From contig NZ_JADDXR010000002.1 in assembly GCF_015330125.1 (NCBI RefSeq), positions 434,001-498,000 on the forward strand: DNA of 64,000 nt, written 5' to 3'. The stretch comes from Zobellia nedashkovskayae. GTDB lineage: Bacteria; Bacteroidota; Bacteroidia; Flavobacteriales; Flavobacteriaceae. This document shows, piece after piece, positions 35,449 through 43,674 of the stretch. Both the position numbers and the translations under genes were made by a program. The notes beneath the pieces were generated by a model. That model worked only from the letters and a program-made list of their open reading frames with translations, searched no databases and had not been told where the DNA came from. How positions within the stretch are numbered: position 1 is the stretch's first letter; the number at the start of each line of letters is the position of its first letter.

Positions 35449-36975
35449 TTACTCATTTACAAAATCTTCCCATTCCTTAAACTTTTCTTCACCCATAACG
35501 CGTTCCATTTTCACTTGTCCGCCTTTCTTCTTGTTCCTACCGTTCCAGTCATGAAAAACAGAAGGTAATACGGAAACAACTTTTACTCCTTTTAGTGCTT
35601 TTGAACGAGCTACTTTATAATTCTTATTGGCATTTTTTAGGGATTCGTCCAGCGCTTTGGCCAACTCCGCGTCATCTGTTTTATCTTCCGTACCCAAATA
35701 CCAACAGTGGTAAAATTCGCCATCAATTCTTTTGGCACATAACGTATATTCTGGAATACGGATGCTAAATTTCTCTTCTAATTCTTGTACGCCGTCATCT
35801 AATTTGTTCACCGAAAGCTGAGAACCTACCGTATTTAAAAAGAACTTGGTTCTACCGGTAATTTTTATCTCGGCACGTTTTACATCGGTAAACTCTATAG
35901 TGTCTCCAATGAGGTAACGCCAAGCTCCTGAGACCGTACTTATAATGAGTACATAATCCTGACCTTCTTTTACTTCGGAAAGTTTTAGAGCCGGTGCATC
36001 ATCACTTAAAGACCCATCTTGCTTTATATACTCTGGTTCAAAAGGAACAAATTCAAAATAAATTCCGGAATCCGTAGAAAGCTGCATGGCGTGGGTTTCT
36101 GGTCTAGCTTGGAAAGCCATAAAGCCTTCCGAAGCCAAATACGTATCTATTACAGTAATGGGTTTACCCAAAAGCGCATTAAAGCTCTTTTCATAAGGAC
36201 CAAAAGCAACCCCTCCAGAAGTATATACCTGCAGATTGGGCCAAATCTCATGGATATTTTTTAGGCCGTGGTAATCAATAACTTTTTGCAACATCAGTTC
36301 CATCCACGAAGGTATTCCGCTTAAGGCACCAATATCCCAATTGGCCGCTTCCTCGGCTATTTTCTGTACACGTTCATCCCAATCATCAATTTCGGCAATT
36401 TCTTCACCGGGTTTATAATATCCTCTAAACCAATTTGGAATATTACTGGCGCTTATTCCGCTAATCTCCCCTTCCTCATGACCTTCTACTTTATTTAAAT
36501 CCGTAGAACTGCCCAGCATTAAAATACCAAGCTCAAAAAAATCTGGCGGCAAATCAAAATTGCTTAATGCAAACACCTGCTCAACTCCTGTTTTACGGAT
36601 AGCATCTACCATATCATCCGTTACGGGAATACGCTTACTGGTTTTACCCGTAGTACCAGAACTTAAAGCAAAATAATCTGGAGTTCCCGGCCATGTAACG
36701 TCTTCTTCTCCATCATGCAATTTTTGCCACCACTCCTCATTAATGCGGTTATAGTCAAAATAAGGAATAGCCTTTGCAAAAGCATCCGCAGGACTTTCAG
36801 AATCCAGAATTGCTTCAAAATCGTAATGCTTACCAAAAGCAGTGTTCTTTGCCTTTTTCAACAATTTTTCAAGTACCTCTTCTTGTTCCTTAACCGGATT
36901 TTTATCTCCCGTTAACTTATCTCTGACATCTATAAATCCCTTTATGATATGTCCTATGATCGGCGTGTGTTTCAT
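35449..36975 (-). CDS. GH3-family acyl-adenylating enzyme
   Basis: Protein of 508 residues of the GH3 family, related to plant auxin/jasmonate amido synthetases. These belong to the ANL adenylating superfamily and join a carboxylic acid to an amino acid through an acyl-AMP. Seen: the phosphate-binding loop FALSSGTTGKTSKRIPV and a later YLIGDTIEF/KITGRTKFFLN block, which are the family's conserved ATP-binding motifs. No signal peptide. Bacterial members have unknown substrates. It is convergent with the metallopeptidase gene, only 31 nt apart, and no hairpin lies between. Confidence 0.85.
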   Translation of the reverse strand: MKHTPIIGHIIKGFIDVRDKLTGDKNPVKEQEEVLEKLLKKAKNTAFGKHYDFEAILDSESPADAFAKAIPYFDYNRINEEWWQKLHDGEEDVTWPGTPDYFALSSGTTGKTSKRIPVTDDMVDAIRKTGVEQVFALSNFDLPPDFFELGILMLGSSTDLNKVEGHEEGEISGISASNIPNWFRGYYKPGEEIAEIDDWDERVQKIAEEAANWDIGALSGIPSWMELMLQKVIDYHGLKNIHEIWPNLQVYTSGGVAFGPYEKSFNALLGKPITVIDTYLASEGFMAFQARPETHAMQLSTDSGIYFEFVPFEPEYIKQDGSLSDDAPALKLSEVKEGQDYVLIISTVSGAWRYLIGDTIEFTDVKRAEIKITGRTKFFLNTVGSQLSVNKLDDGVQELEEKFSIRIPEYTLCAKRIDGEFYHCWYLGTEDKTDDAELAKALDESLKNANKNYKVARSKALKGVKVVSVLPSVFHDWNGRNKKKGGQVKMERVMGEEKFKEWEDFVNE

Positions 36976-37126
36976 AAGAACAAATATAATCGTTAAGTCA
37001 ATAATTTCTGCACTTTATGCAAGGATTGGTTAACCCTAACCAGATTTTTTTAGACTCAAAAATAAGCTGGCTTAAATGCAAGTCTTGTCATAACGTTAAA
37101 CTTTTTAATGTCCATCTTAGTTTGCT

Positions 37127-37134
37127 TAATTTTG
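37127..37134 (+). promoter_or_regulatory. -7 element of the exonuclease/GIY-YIG gene
   Basis: TAATTTTG fits TAnnTTTG and lies 25 nt before the TTG start at 37160. It supports the unusual start, because there is no in-frame ATG between a stop codon at 37127 and the exonuclease motif. Confidence 0.55.
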
Positions 37135-37159
37135 TAGTTCAATCCCTCCACATTCGCAT

Positions 37160-38542
37160 TTGTATAGCATCGTAGACATAGAAACTACCGGCAACGGTAT
37201 TAAGGGTAATAAAATTACCGAAATTTCCATATTCATATATGACGGTTATGAGATTGTGGACGAGTTCACTTCTCTTGTAAATCCTGAGTGTGAAATTCCT
37301 TATTTCATTACCGGATTAACTGGAATTGATAATGATATGGTCCGTGATGCTCCCAAACTGGAGGAAATTGTAGAGGATATTCTTAAAATTACCGAGAACA
37401 CCATTTTTGTAGCCCACAGTGTAAACTTTGACTACAATGTAATTAAAAACGAGCTACAGCTTTTGGGGCTTGATTTTATTCGTAAAAAGCTTTGTACGGT
37501 CCGCTTATCGCGTAAGTTGCTACCTGGCTATCATTCCTATAGTTTAGGAAAACTATGTTCTTCTTTGGGCATTCCGTTAACGGACAGGCACCGTGCTAGA
37601 GGCGATGCGCATGCTACCACTCTACTCTTTAAAAAATTATTACGTGCAGATGGTGCCGACGAGGTTTTTAAGTCCTTCTTGAACTCCCGTTCCCAAGAAG
37701 CTACCTTACCTTCTTCTTTACCGAGAGAAGCTTTTGAAAAACTACCCACGGCTCCTGGCGTTTATTATTTTAAGGATGGAAAAGGAAAAATCATCTATGT
37801 AGGGAAGGCCATTAATATTAAGAAGCGGATACTAAGTCATTTTTACGATAAGAAAACCAAAGAAATACAGCTTTGCCAAGTAACGGCAGATATAGACTTT
37901 GAACTTTCCGGAAGCGAACTTTTGGCTTTGTTAATGGAATCTAATGCCATAAAACATCATTACCCGGAATTTAACCGTGCGCAGAAAAGAAAGATTCAAC
38001 CGTACGGGATATTCAGTTATGAAGACCGAAACGGCATCATGCACTTAGCTTTTAATAAGTTAAAAATGGCACCCAATTCTGTACTGACTTTATATAACCC
38101 AACGGATTGCAGATTATTCATAGAGGAGGTCTGTAAGAGCTTTAGACTCTGTCCAAAATATTGCCATTTACAGGAAAACGTAAAAACCTGTTCTCATTAC
38201 CGCATAGAAACTTGTGATGGCATCTGCAGGGAAGAAGAAGACCTTGCCTTATATAATGAAAAAGTACTACTTGCTTTAAACCATATTAGGGCCCAGAAAG
38301 AAAATTTTGTAATTAAGGAAAAAGGTAGAAATACAGAAGAAGAGTCTTTTGTACTGGTAAAGAACAGTGCTTATGTTGGTTATGGGTTTATAAACCGAGA
38401 AGAGACCATTACTGCAGAGCATGAACTAGAAACTTTTCTGGTTCCACAAAATAATACCTTGGAGACCGAAAGTATCATTAAATCCTATATTAGTAAAAAT
38501 CCGGGTAAAGAGTTACTTCTAGAAAGTAATTGTGAAGATTAA
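37160..38542 (+). CDS. DnaQ-like exonuclease fused to GIY-YIG endonuclease domain
   Basis: Protein of 460 residues. The N-terminal domain (about 1-170) is a DEDDh 3'-5' exonuclease like DNA polymerase III epsilon: VDIETTG at residues 4-10, HSVNFDYNV, and HRARGDAHAT. A UvrC-like GIY-YIG nuclease domain follows (about 190-275: APGVYYFKDGKGKIIYVGKA), then a region with Cys residues (CPKYCHLQENVKTCSHYRIETC). This fusion is known in bacteria and is probably involved in DNA repair. Translation must start at the TTG, since the first exonuclease motif begins at residue 4. Confidence 0.85.
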   Translation: MYSIVDIETTGNGIKGNKITEISIFIYDGYEIVDEFTSLVNPECEIPYFITGLTGIDNDMVRDAPKLEEIVEDILKITENTIFVAHSVNFDYNVIKNELQLLGLDFIRKKLCTVRLSRKLLPGYHSYSLGKLCSSLGIPLTDRHRARGDAHATTLLFKKLLRADGADEVFKSFLNSRSQEATLPSSLPREAFEKLPTAPGVYYFKDGKGKIIYVGKAINIKKRILSHFYDKKTKEIQLCQVTADIDFELSGSELLALLMESNAIKHHYPEFNRAQKRKIQPYGIFSYEDRNGIMHLAFNKLKMAPNSVLTLYNPTDCRLFIEEVCKSFRLCPKYCHLQENVKTCSHYRIETCDGICREEEDLALYNEKVLLALNHIRAQKENFVIKEKGRNTEEESFVLVKNSAYVGYGFINREETITAEHELETFLVPQNNTLETESIIKSYISKNPGKELLLESNCED

Positions 38543-38553
38543 TAACGGTTCAG

Positions 38554-38649
38554 TTATTTATTCAACTTCTTGTACATAAGGATTACGAACAATAACCATA
38601 CGCTAAATATTAGAGCAACAACAGCGGTATATATCCATATAGCATCCAT
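38554..38649 (-). CDS. 31-residue single-helix membrane protein
   Basis: A complete ORF with ATG at 38649, beginning MDAIWIYTAVVAL, almost entirely one transmembrane helix, and ending YKKLNK. It lies 11 nt from the end of the convergent exonuclease gene. Hydrophobic helix plus positive tail is typical of real small membrane proteins, and two other such ORFs lie nearby. No family was recognised; it could resemble small cytochrome-oxidase accessory subunits. Confidence 0.45.
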   Translation of the reverse strand: MDAIWIYTAVVALIFSVWLLFVILMYKKLNK

Positions 38650-38888
38650 AAGTTTGATTTCAGGTTGTACAAAGATTTGGTGGTTTTACTCGAGTTACAA
38701 ATATTGATAAACAAAACCGCGCATCAACTTGTAATCCGATTCTTATTAAAGATAACCAAAAATTAGAGAAAACAGCCCGTACGAATTAAGATTGTTTTAA
38801 CATTTACAAAAATGTTAAGAAAAATGCCTAAACGATGTCTTATTCGCAAAAAATATTAACTTAAATGCAGAAAATCAAGTAGATACAA
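38650..38888. other. Spacer between two small-protein ORFs
   Basis: No gene seen. A 9-bp hairpin TTAACATTT/AAATGTTAA with loop ACAA lies at 38797-38818, downstream of the 42-residue ORF on the minus strand, without a U-run. Confidence 0.4.
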
Positions 38889-39017
38889 CTATTTTTTCTT
38901 TCCGCTATTCATTAAAAGTAGCACAGTTACTACTAATGCAACACAAACGCACGCAAATACAGCAATCATAATTATGCCGTTGCCATAGTTAACGAGGGGT
39001 AAATTCTGAGAGATCAT
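38889..39017 (-). CDS. 42-residue MISQ small membrane protein (first)
   Basis: ORF of 42 codons with ATG at 39017: MISQNLPLVNYGNG, one hydrophobic helix (about 15-36), then a polar basic tail SGKKK. A second ORF of exactly the same length and the same MISQ start lies at 40798-40926 on the same strand, and both follow the same palindrome and a -7 box at identical spacing. This makes a real, regulated gene likely. Function unknown; small single-helix proteins often assist membrane complexes. Confidence 0.7.
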   Translation of the reverse strand: MISQNLPLVNYGNGIIMIAVFACVCVALVVTVLLLMNSGKKK

Positions 39018-39039
39018 AGATTGGTAATTTATATTTGAA

Positions 39040-39082
39040 CAAAGTTATAACGAAACAACAATTCAAAATATGATAATTATCA
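39040..39082 (-). promoter_or_regulatory. FNR-type box and promoter of the first MISQ gene
   Basis: Minus-strand -7 element TAACTTTG (39040-39047) lies below the palindrome TGATAATTATCA (39071-39082). The centre of the palindrome is 33 bp upstream of the centre of the -7 box, that is near -40, the usual place for an activator of the Crp/Fnr family (class II). The half-site TGAT-N4-ATCA is that of FNR. Confidence 0.68.
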
Positions 39083-39217
39083 GGGTATTAAGATTTTAGA
39101 AAGGATTAAAAGATGGTGCTATTGATGTTTTCAAGAACTTAAGAAATCACTCATATAATAGAACACTCAGGATAATTTGACCATGATTTACTAAAAGCGG
39201 TATATCTTCTTTAAAAT

Positions 39218-40561
39218 CTATTTGATTTCCTTACCGTTTAAATAAAGATTGGTATTCATCTCCGTTGCGTTTTTTAGTCCTTCGCCCGCAAAGCACAATG
39301 CCAAAGATTTATTATAGAACTGTTCTAGTCTTTCTTGAGATTCATTGGATTGAATTAAAACGTGCGAATGAACCGTATCTGTATAACTTACCATTTTTAC
39401 GGAATCTATAGCTTCTTGCCTATAATCAATCTGGTCCTCAACACGATAATCAGTAAACTCCAACCTCATCATAGCGCTAACCAATGTGGTCTGCGAGGTT
39501 AAACATAAAGCTGTGCCAGCCGTAAAATATTCCAAAGAAGTAGGCGCTAAAGGGCTATCGTTATCTCCAATAAATTCATCTGAGTATATTTCCCAAGTTT
39601 CTGGTGTAGGTGTTGAAACAGTAATTTTTTTCAAATAGGGTCTTTCCTTATTTTCTACAGACTCCGCTATAGCAAATATTTCAAACTCCATGTTTGCCAT
39701 GGTATCAAAACCTAAAACTCCATCATCTTTAACAACTGGTTTTAGATACTCTGGTTTTTTTGGTATAGCTGTGATAGAACTTAATTTAAATCCATCAACA
39801 AAAGATTCCTCAGAAAGGCTTGTTCCTGGAGTAGCATGATATTTTTCCCAGTTTTCTCCATTTACAATTAGAGTTGGTTCAATTACAGTTTCATTTCTTA
39901 GCCCTTCTCCCGCAGTCCATGAACTAAGAGCCATCTCTTTTATTTCCTGAATAACCTCTTTAGATGCACTGCTTTGCAAAATTATATTTGTAGTTGTTTC
40001 ATCTAAAAATCCAGCTCCGTCAGGAGACATCATATCGTGCCAACGAAATTTATTTAATACTTCTACTTTTATATCATCTAACGTAACTCCTTTGACTCCT
40101 GCCGCCCAAAGAATTTGGGTGTGTAAATTTGCTGCCAAACCACTGGTGTAATAACTAAGTGGTGATGGCCCAAAAGGGTTAGAACCTTCCGCAGCACCTT
40201 CATCGGCAATGAGATGCCATCCCGTATAATCATCTATACCCGTAGATTGCATCATGCCTTTTTTTAGCATCTTTGAATTTTCATTCTTCACCATTTCTGT
40301 AATTGCCACTATATTCCTGTTGACAGCTCCGTCAATAGTTTGGGCGACACTAGGTTTAAAAGACGCTGGCGCTAACGGGTCTTCATTACGATCAATTACT
40401 TGATATTCCTGATAGTTAGTATACGTTTCTCCCTTCTCCATCATGAATAAAATCATATTCCGCTCTTCGCTAGGCATAGAAAACCAATATATAAAACCTG
40501 CTATGGCTATAACACCAATAATACTTGCTATTACTAAAACTACTTTTTTACTTTTTTTCAT
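39218..40561 (-). CDS. Membrane-anchored protein with two OsmC-like repeats
   Basis: Protein of 447 residues from the ATG at 40561, with one N-terminal transmembrane helix (VVLVIASIIGVIAIAGFIYWF). Two OsmC/Ohr-like repeats can be aligned by GPSPLSYYTSGLAANLHTQ with APTSLEYFTAGTALCLTSQ, and by WTAGEGLRNET with CFAGEGLKNAT. The second repeat has a Cys at both active-site places; in the first they are replaced by Asn and Trp. OsmC proteins reduce organic peroxides, so only repeat two could be active. It is flanked by the two MISQ small-protein genes. Remote homology; moderate certainty. Confidence 0.6.
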   Translation of the reverse strand: MKKSKKVVLVIASIIGVIAIAGFIYWFSMPSEERNMILFMMEKGETYTNYQEYQVIDRNEDPLAPASFKPSVAQTIDGAVNRNIVAITEMVKNENSKMLKKGMMQSTGIDDYTGWHLIADEGAAEGSNPFGPSPLSYYTSGLAANLHTQILWAAGVKGVTLDDIKVEVLNKFRWHDMMSPDGAGFLDETTTNIILQSSASKEVIQEIKEMALSSWTAGEGLRNETVIEPTLIVNGENWEKYHATPGTSLSEESFVDGFKLSSITAIPKKPEYLKPVVKDDGVLGFDTMANMEFEIFAIAESVENKERPYLKKITVSTPTPETWEIYSDEFIGDNDSPLAPTSLEYFTAGTALCLTSQTTLVSAMMRLEFTDYRVEDQIDYRQEAIDSVKMVSYTDTVHSHVLIQSNESQERLEQFYNKSLALCFAGEGLKNATEMNTNLYLNGKEIK

Positions 40562-40675
40562 GGCTATATTCTTAAAGTTCAATCAGCATATTTCCTACCA
40601 CCTATTAAGAACATTTTAGAGACCTATTTCTAAAACATAAGTAGCCTATTACATGAATAACAATTATAAATCTTA

Positions 40676-40703
40676 ATAAAAAAAGACATCTATTAAGATG
40701 TCT
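40676..40703 (-). terminator. Terminator after the second MISQ gene
   Basis: AGACATCT/AGATGTCT (40684-40703, loop ATTA). On the minus strand it is followed by a run of seven T, forming a classical intrinsic terminator 94 nt after the stop of the 42-residue ORF. Confidence 0.85.
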
Positions 40704-40797
40704 CACAAACATAAAATACCAACGCAAATTCAATTGGAATTCAACGAGCTATACACCTTAAGAAGGTTCCTTTCTAAATACCAAAATGCATCTTAGT

Positions 40798-40926
40798 CTA
40801 ACATTTATGGTCATGTTGCCCAAAAATTACTGAGCTTATTACAAAACCTATGAACATAAAACCAAGTACCATAATTACTACACTGGTAATGTTTAAATCA
40901 AACGAGGTAAAAACTTGAGAGATCAT
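40798..40926 (-). CDS. 42-residue MISQ small membrane protein (second)
   Basis: ORF of 42 codons, ATG at 40926: MISQVFTSFDLNI, a hydrophobic helix (about 14-35) and a tail FGQHDHKC with two His and a Cys. Same length, start and topology as the ORF at 38889, and the same upstream control. It has its own terminator. The two are probably paralogues that have diverged in the tail. Function unknown; a His/Cys tail could bind metal. Confidence 0.7.
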   Translation of the reverse strand: MISQVFTSFDLNITSVVIMVLGFMFIGFVISSVIFGQHDHKC

Positions 40927-40950
40927 AACTTTGATTTTTAAATTAATACT

Positions 40951-40993
40951 TAAAATTAAGATGAAATAGCTTCAAGAAATATGATAATTATCA
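40951..40993 (-). promoter_or_regulatory. FNR-type box and promoter of the second MISQ gene
   Basis: Palindrome TGATAATTATCA (40982-40993), identical to the one at 39071, with TAATTTTA (40951-40958, minus strand) as -7-like element. Centre-to-centre distance is again 33 bp. The surrounding bases ATATGATAATTATCAG are also the same in both. Confidence 0.65.
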
Positions 40994-41111
40994 GAGTAAT
41001 AGAATTTTTCAAATGATAAACTGAATGCGTTATTGAAGTTGTCAGAAATTTCTATTACTTTTCGTTTAATAAGCAGAATAGCTACACATTTCACCAAAAT
41101 CTAACAATAAC

Positions 41112-41657
41112 ATGAAACACCTCATCCTAATCACACTCCTAATTCTGACAAGCTGTAAAGGTGAAACAAAAGCTAACCAAGAGGTTGCTATAGACCCAAC
41201 TGTTCAGGAAATGTGGGAGAGCTTTACCCAATCTAATGTTGAGTTCAAGGAAGAAGAACAACCAGAATCTTGGTTTTTTCATAATAATGAGAAAGATGCC
41301 AATCGTCTAGCTGAATTGGTCTTAAAAGGAAAAAAGCAAGCGGGTTCCGGTTTATATTCTTGGTATGCAGAAGCTAATGCAGATTTACCATCCGTAGGCA
41401 CAAAACACATCATCACAGATTTTGATGGAACTGCACGGGCTATCATTCAAATTAAAAAAGTAGATACTATTCCCTTTAATGAAATATCAGAAGCATACGC
41501 CACTCTAGATATGGGAACAACGGATGAACCTCTCAAAAAATGGAAAAAAGCCCATTGGGATTTCTTTACAAGCACTATGAAAGAAAGCGAGCAAGAACCC
41601 ACCAAGGATATGCTAGTTGTTTGTGAGTATTTTGAAACGATATGGCCTAAAAACTAA
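41112..41657 (+). CDS. ASCH-domain lipoprotein
   Basis: Protein of 181 residues with a lipoprotein signal (ILTSC-KG). The rest (about 30-181) looks like an ASCH domain, a PUA-like fold usually found in cytoplasmic RNA-linked proteins: ANRLAELVLKGKKQAGSGLYSWY, VGTKHIITDFDGTARAIIQI and a C-terminal VVCEYFETIWP. An exported ASCH protein is odd, because nucleic-acid binding would not be expected outside the cytoplasm; it may bind a nucleoside or other ligand. The next gene starts 19 nt downstream and may be co-transcribed. Confidence 0.75.
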   Translation: MKHLILITLLILTSCKGETKANQEVAIDPTVQEMWESFTQSNVEFKEEEQPESWFFHNNEKDANRLAELVLKGKKQAGSGLYSWYAEANADLPSVGTKHIITDFDGTARAIIQIKKVDTIPFNEISEAYATLDMGTTDEPLKKWKKAHWDFFTSTMKESEQEPTKDMLVVCEYFETIWPKN

Positions 41658-41676
41658 ATCGATAAACAATTGCGAA

Positions 41677-42033
41677 ATGGAAGAACAAATCGAAATAACC
41701 AAGTTATTAACCCATGAACGATTTCAATATGGTCGATTAACAGTAAAAGAAAAATTGATTCAACTAAAAGAGAAGGGGTTAATTGACGATTTACAATTTA
41801 ATAAAATACAAGACGAGGATATTCTTTTGAAAGTCAAATACACAACCTATAAAAAGTGTGTAAAACAAATTGTCATCGCATTGGTCCTCACAATAATTGG
41901 GTTTTTTCTGGTTAATGCTTCCCCTTTAAGTGGTATATTAATAATTATTGGATTCATTCTTGCGATAAGTTCCTTCTTTGGTATTACATCAAATAGATTG
42001 ACGAAAATCCAAAAAGTATATTTGAAAAACTAA
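41677..42033 (+). CDS. Small membrane protein of unknown function
   Basis: Protein of 118 residues from the ATG at 41677. A charged N-terminal half (about 1-65) is followed by two transmembrane helices (IVIALVLTIIGFFLV and GILIIIGFILAISSFFG) and a short basic end. No family recognised. It follows the ASCH lipoprotein and is closed by a terminator. Confidence 0.65.
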   Translation: MEEQIEITKLLTHERFQYGRLTVKEKLIQLKEKGLIDDLQFNKIQDEDILLKVKYTTYKKCVKQIVIALVLTIIGFFLVNASPLSGILIIIGFILAISSFFGITSNRLTKIQKVYLKN

Positions 42034-42085
42034 AACCTTTAGTGCCACAAATCAAGACTTCGTTATTGAGTGTTTTATACAAGAA

Positions 42086-42120
42086 AAACCCCATCACTCT
42101 TTTAAAGCAATGGGGTTTCT
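42086..42120. terminator. Terminator between convergent genes
   Basis: AAACCCCAT (42086-42094) pairs with ATGGGGTTT (42110-42118); loop of 15 nt. A-run before and T-run after allow use from both sides. Confidence 0.85.
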
Positions 42121-42136
42121 AAGCTTCTAAGCCCAC

Positions 42137-43546
42137 TTATAAAGTAGTAGGACAAACATAGTCCGTTGAAGGGACTTCGGCCGTTTTAAGGGCTCCAAAA
42201 CCACCTCCTATATCTATAAAGTTATGTATACCTCGGCTCTTTAAAATAGATTCTGCTATAACCGAACGATATCCTCCGGCACAATGAACCAAGAAGGTTT
42301 TATCTTTTGGAAATTCGCTCAGATAATCATTCAGACCATCTAACGGCGTATTCACAGCACCAAGAACATGCTCAGAAAGAAACTCGCTCTCTTTACGCAC
42401 ATCAAAAACCTCAGCTTCTTTATTCTCGATTTTAGATTTTGCTTCTTCCGCAGAAATCGAAGTAATCGTATCATAATCCTTACCGGCTTTCTTCCAAGCA
42501 TTGAATCCGCCTTTTAGAACGCCTATAGTAGCATCAAAACCTACACGGGATAAACGGGTAACCGCTTCTTCTTCCATGCCTTCTGGCGTCACCAGTAAAA
42601 GAGGCTGCTTCGTATCTGCAATAAGCGCACCTACCCACGGAGCAAAATCGCCATTAAGACCTATAAATATAGATCGTGGAATATGACCTGTAATAAAATC
42701 TTTCTGAGGTCTAACATCCAAAACTACCGCACCTGTTTCGTTTGCTAATAATTCAAAAGCATCCGGATTCAGTTCCGTTGTACCGCGATCTAAAACATCG
42801 GCAATATCTTCATACCCTTCTTTGTTCATCTTAACATTCAAAGGGAAGTATTTTGGTGGAGGAAGTAAACCATCGGTAACCTCTTCAACAAACTCTTCTT
42901 TGGTCATATCCGCACGTAAGGCGTAGTTCATTTTCTTTTGGTTGCCCAAAGTATCTACCGTTTCTTTCATCATATTCTTACCACAAGCGGAACCTGCACC
43001 ATGTGCCGGATAAACCGTGATATCATCTGCTAAAGGCATGATTTTATTTCTTAAACTATCGAACAGAATACCCGCCAAATCTTCTTGGGTCATACTCGCA
43101 GCTTTTTGAGCCAAATCCGGTCTACCTACATCACCTAAAAATAACGTATCTCCAGAGAAAATCGCTTTATCTTTTCCGTTTTCGTCTTTCAACAAATACG
43201 TCGTACTTTCCATGGTATGCCCAGGTGTATGCAATGCTTTAATAGTGATATCGCCTACTTTGAATTCTTGTCCGTCTGTTGCAATTATTGCTTCAAAAGA
43301 AGGGTCTGCATTGGGACCGTAAACAATAGGCGCTCCTGTTTCCTTTGAAAGCGTAACATGGCCGCTCACAAAATCTGCATGAAAATGAGTCTCAAAAATA
43401 TACTTGATTTTAGCCTTGTCCTTTTCCGCTCTTTCTATATATGGGTGTACTTCGCGTAGTGGATCAATAATGGCCACTTCACCTTTACTTTCAATATAAT
43501 ATGCGCCCTGTGCCAGGCATCCGGTATATATCTGTTCTATCTTCAA
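42137..43546 (-). CDS. MBL-fold persulfide dioxygenase fused to two rhodanese domains
   Basis: Protein of 469 residues. Metallo-beta-lactamase domain (about 1-240) of the ETHE1/persulfide dioxygenase type: THFHADFVSGH (H54, H56, D58, H63), HTPGHT and SGDTLFLGDVGRPDL. Two rhodanese domains follow. In the first the active loop reads LLVTPEGME, without Cys; in the second VHCAGGYRS has it. It would oxidise sulfane sulfur during sulfide detoxification. The start is a TTG at 43546. A Crp/Fnr-like site lies upstream at the distance expected for activation. Confidence 0.88.
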   Translation of the reverse strand: MKIEQIYTGCLAQGAYYIESKGEVAIIDPLREVHPYIERAEKDKAKIKYIFETHFHADFVSGHVTLSKETGAPIVYGPNADPSFEAIIATDGQEFKVGDITIKALHTPGHTMESTTYLLKDENGKDKAIFSGDTLFLGDVGRPDLAQKAASMTQEDLAGILFDSLRNKIMPLADDITVYPAHGAGSACGKNMMKETVDTLGNQKKMNYALRADMTKEEFVEEVTDGLLPPPKYFPLNVKMNKEGYEDIADVLDRGTTELNPDAFELLANETGAVVLDVRPQKDFITGHIPRSIFIGLNGDFAPWVGALIADTKQPLLLVTPEGMEEEAVTRLSRVGFDATIGVLKGGFNAWKKAGKDYDTITSISAEEAKSKIENKEAEVFDVRKESEFLSEHVLGAVNTPLDGLNDYLSEFPKDKTFLVHCAGGYRSVIAESILKSRGIHNFIDIGGGFGALKTAEVPSTDYVCPTTL

Positions 43547-43630
43547 ATCTTTTGTCTTTTTATATCCCGTTAGGGAAAATTACGCGCTTTAAATACTACG
43601 GTATCAAAAGGCTTATTTCACTGCTCTTTA

Positions 43631-43674
43631 CAAAAATACCTCTATTCATGAAATTGGAAGGTAACATTAGTTAC
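43631..43674 (-). promoter_or_regulatory. Promoter and Crp/Fnr-like site of the MBL-rhodanese gene
   Basis: Minus-strand -7 box TATTTTTG (43631-43638) and inverted repeat GTAAC-ATTA-GTTAC (43661-43674), which overlaps the end of the SulP gene. Centres are 33 bp apart, as at the other Crp/Fnr-type promoters in this region. Confidence 0.6.
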
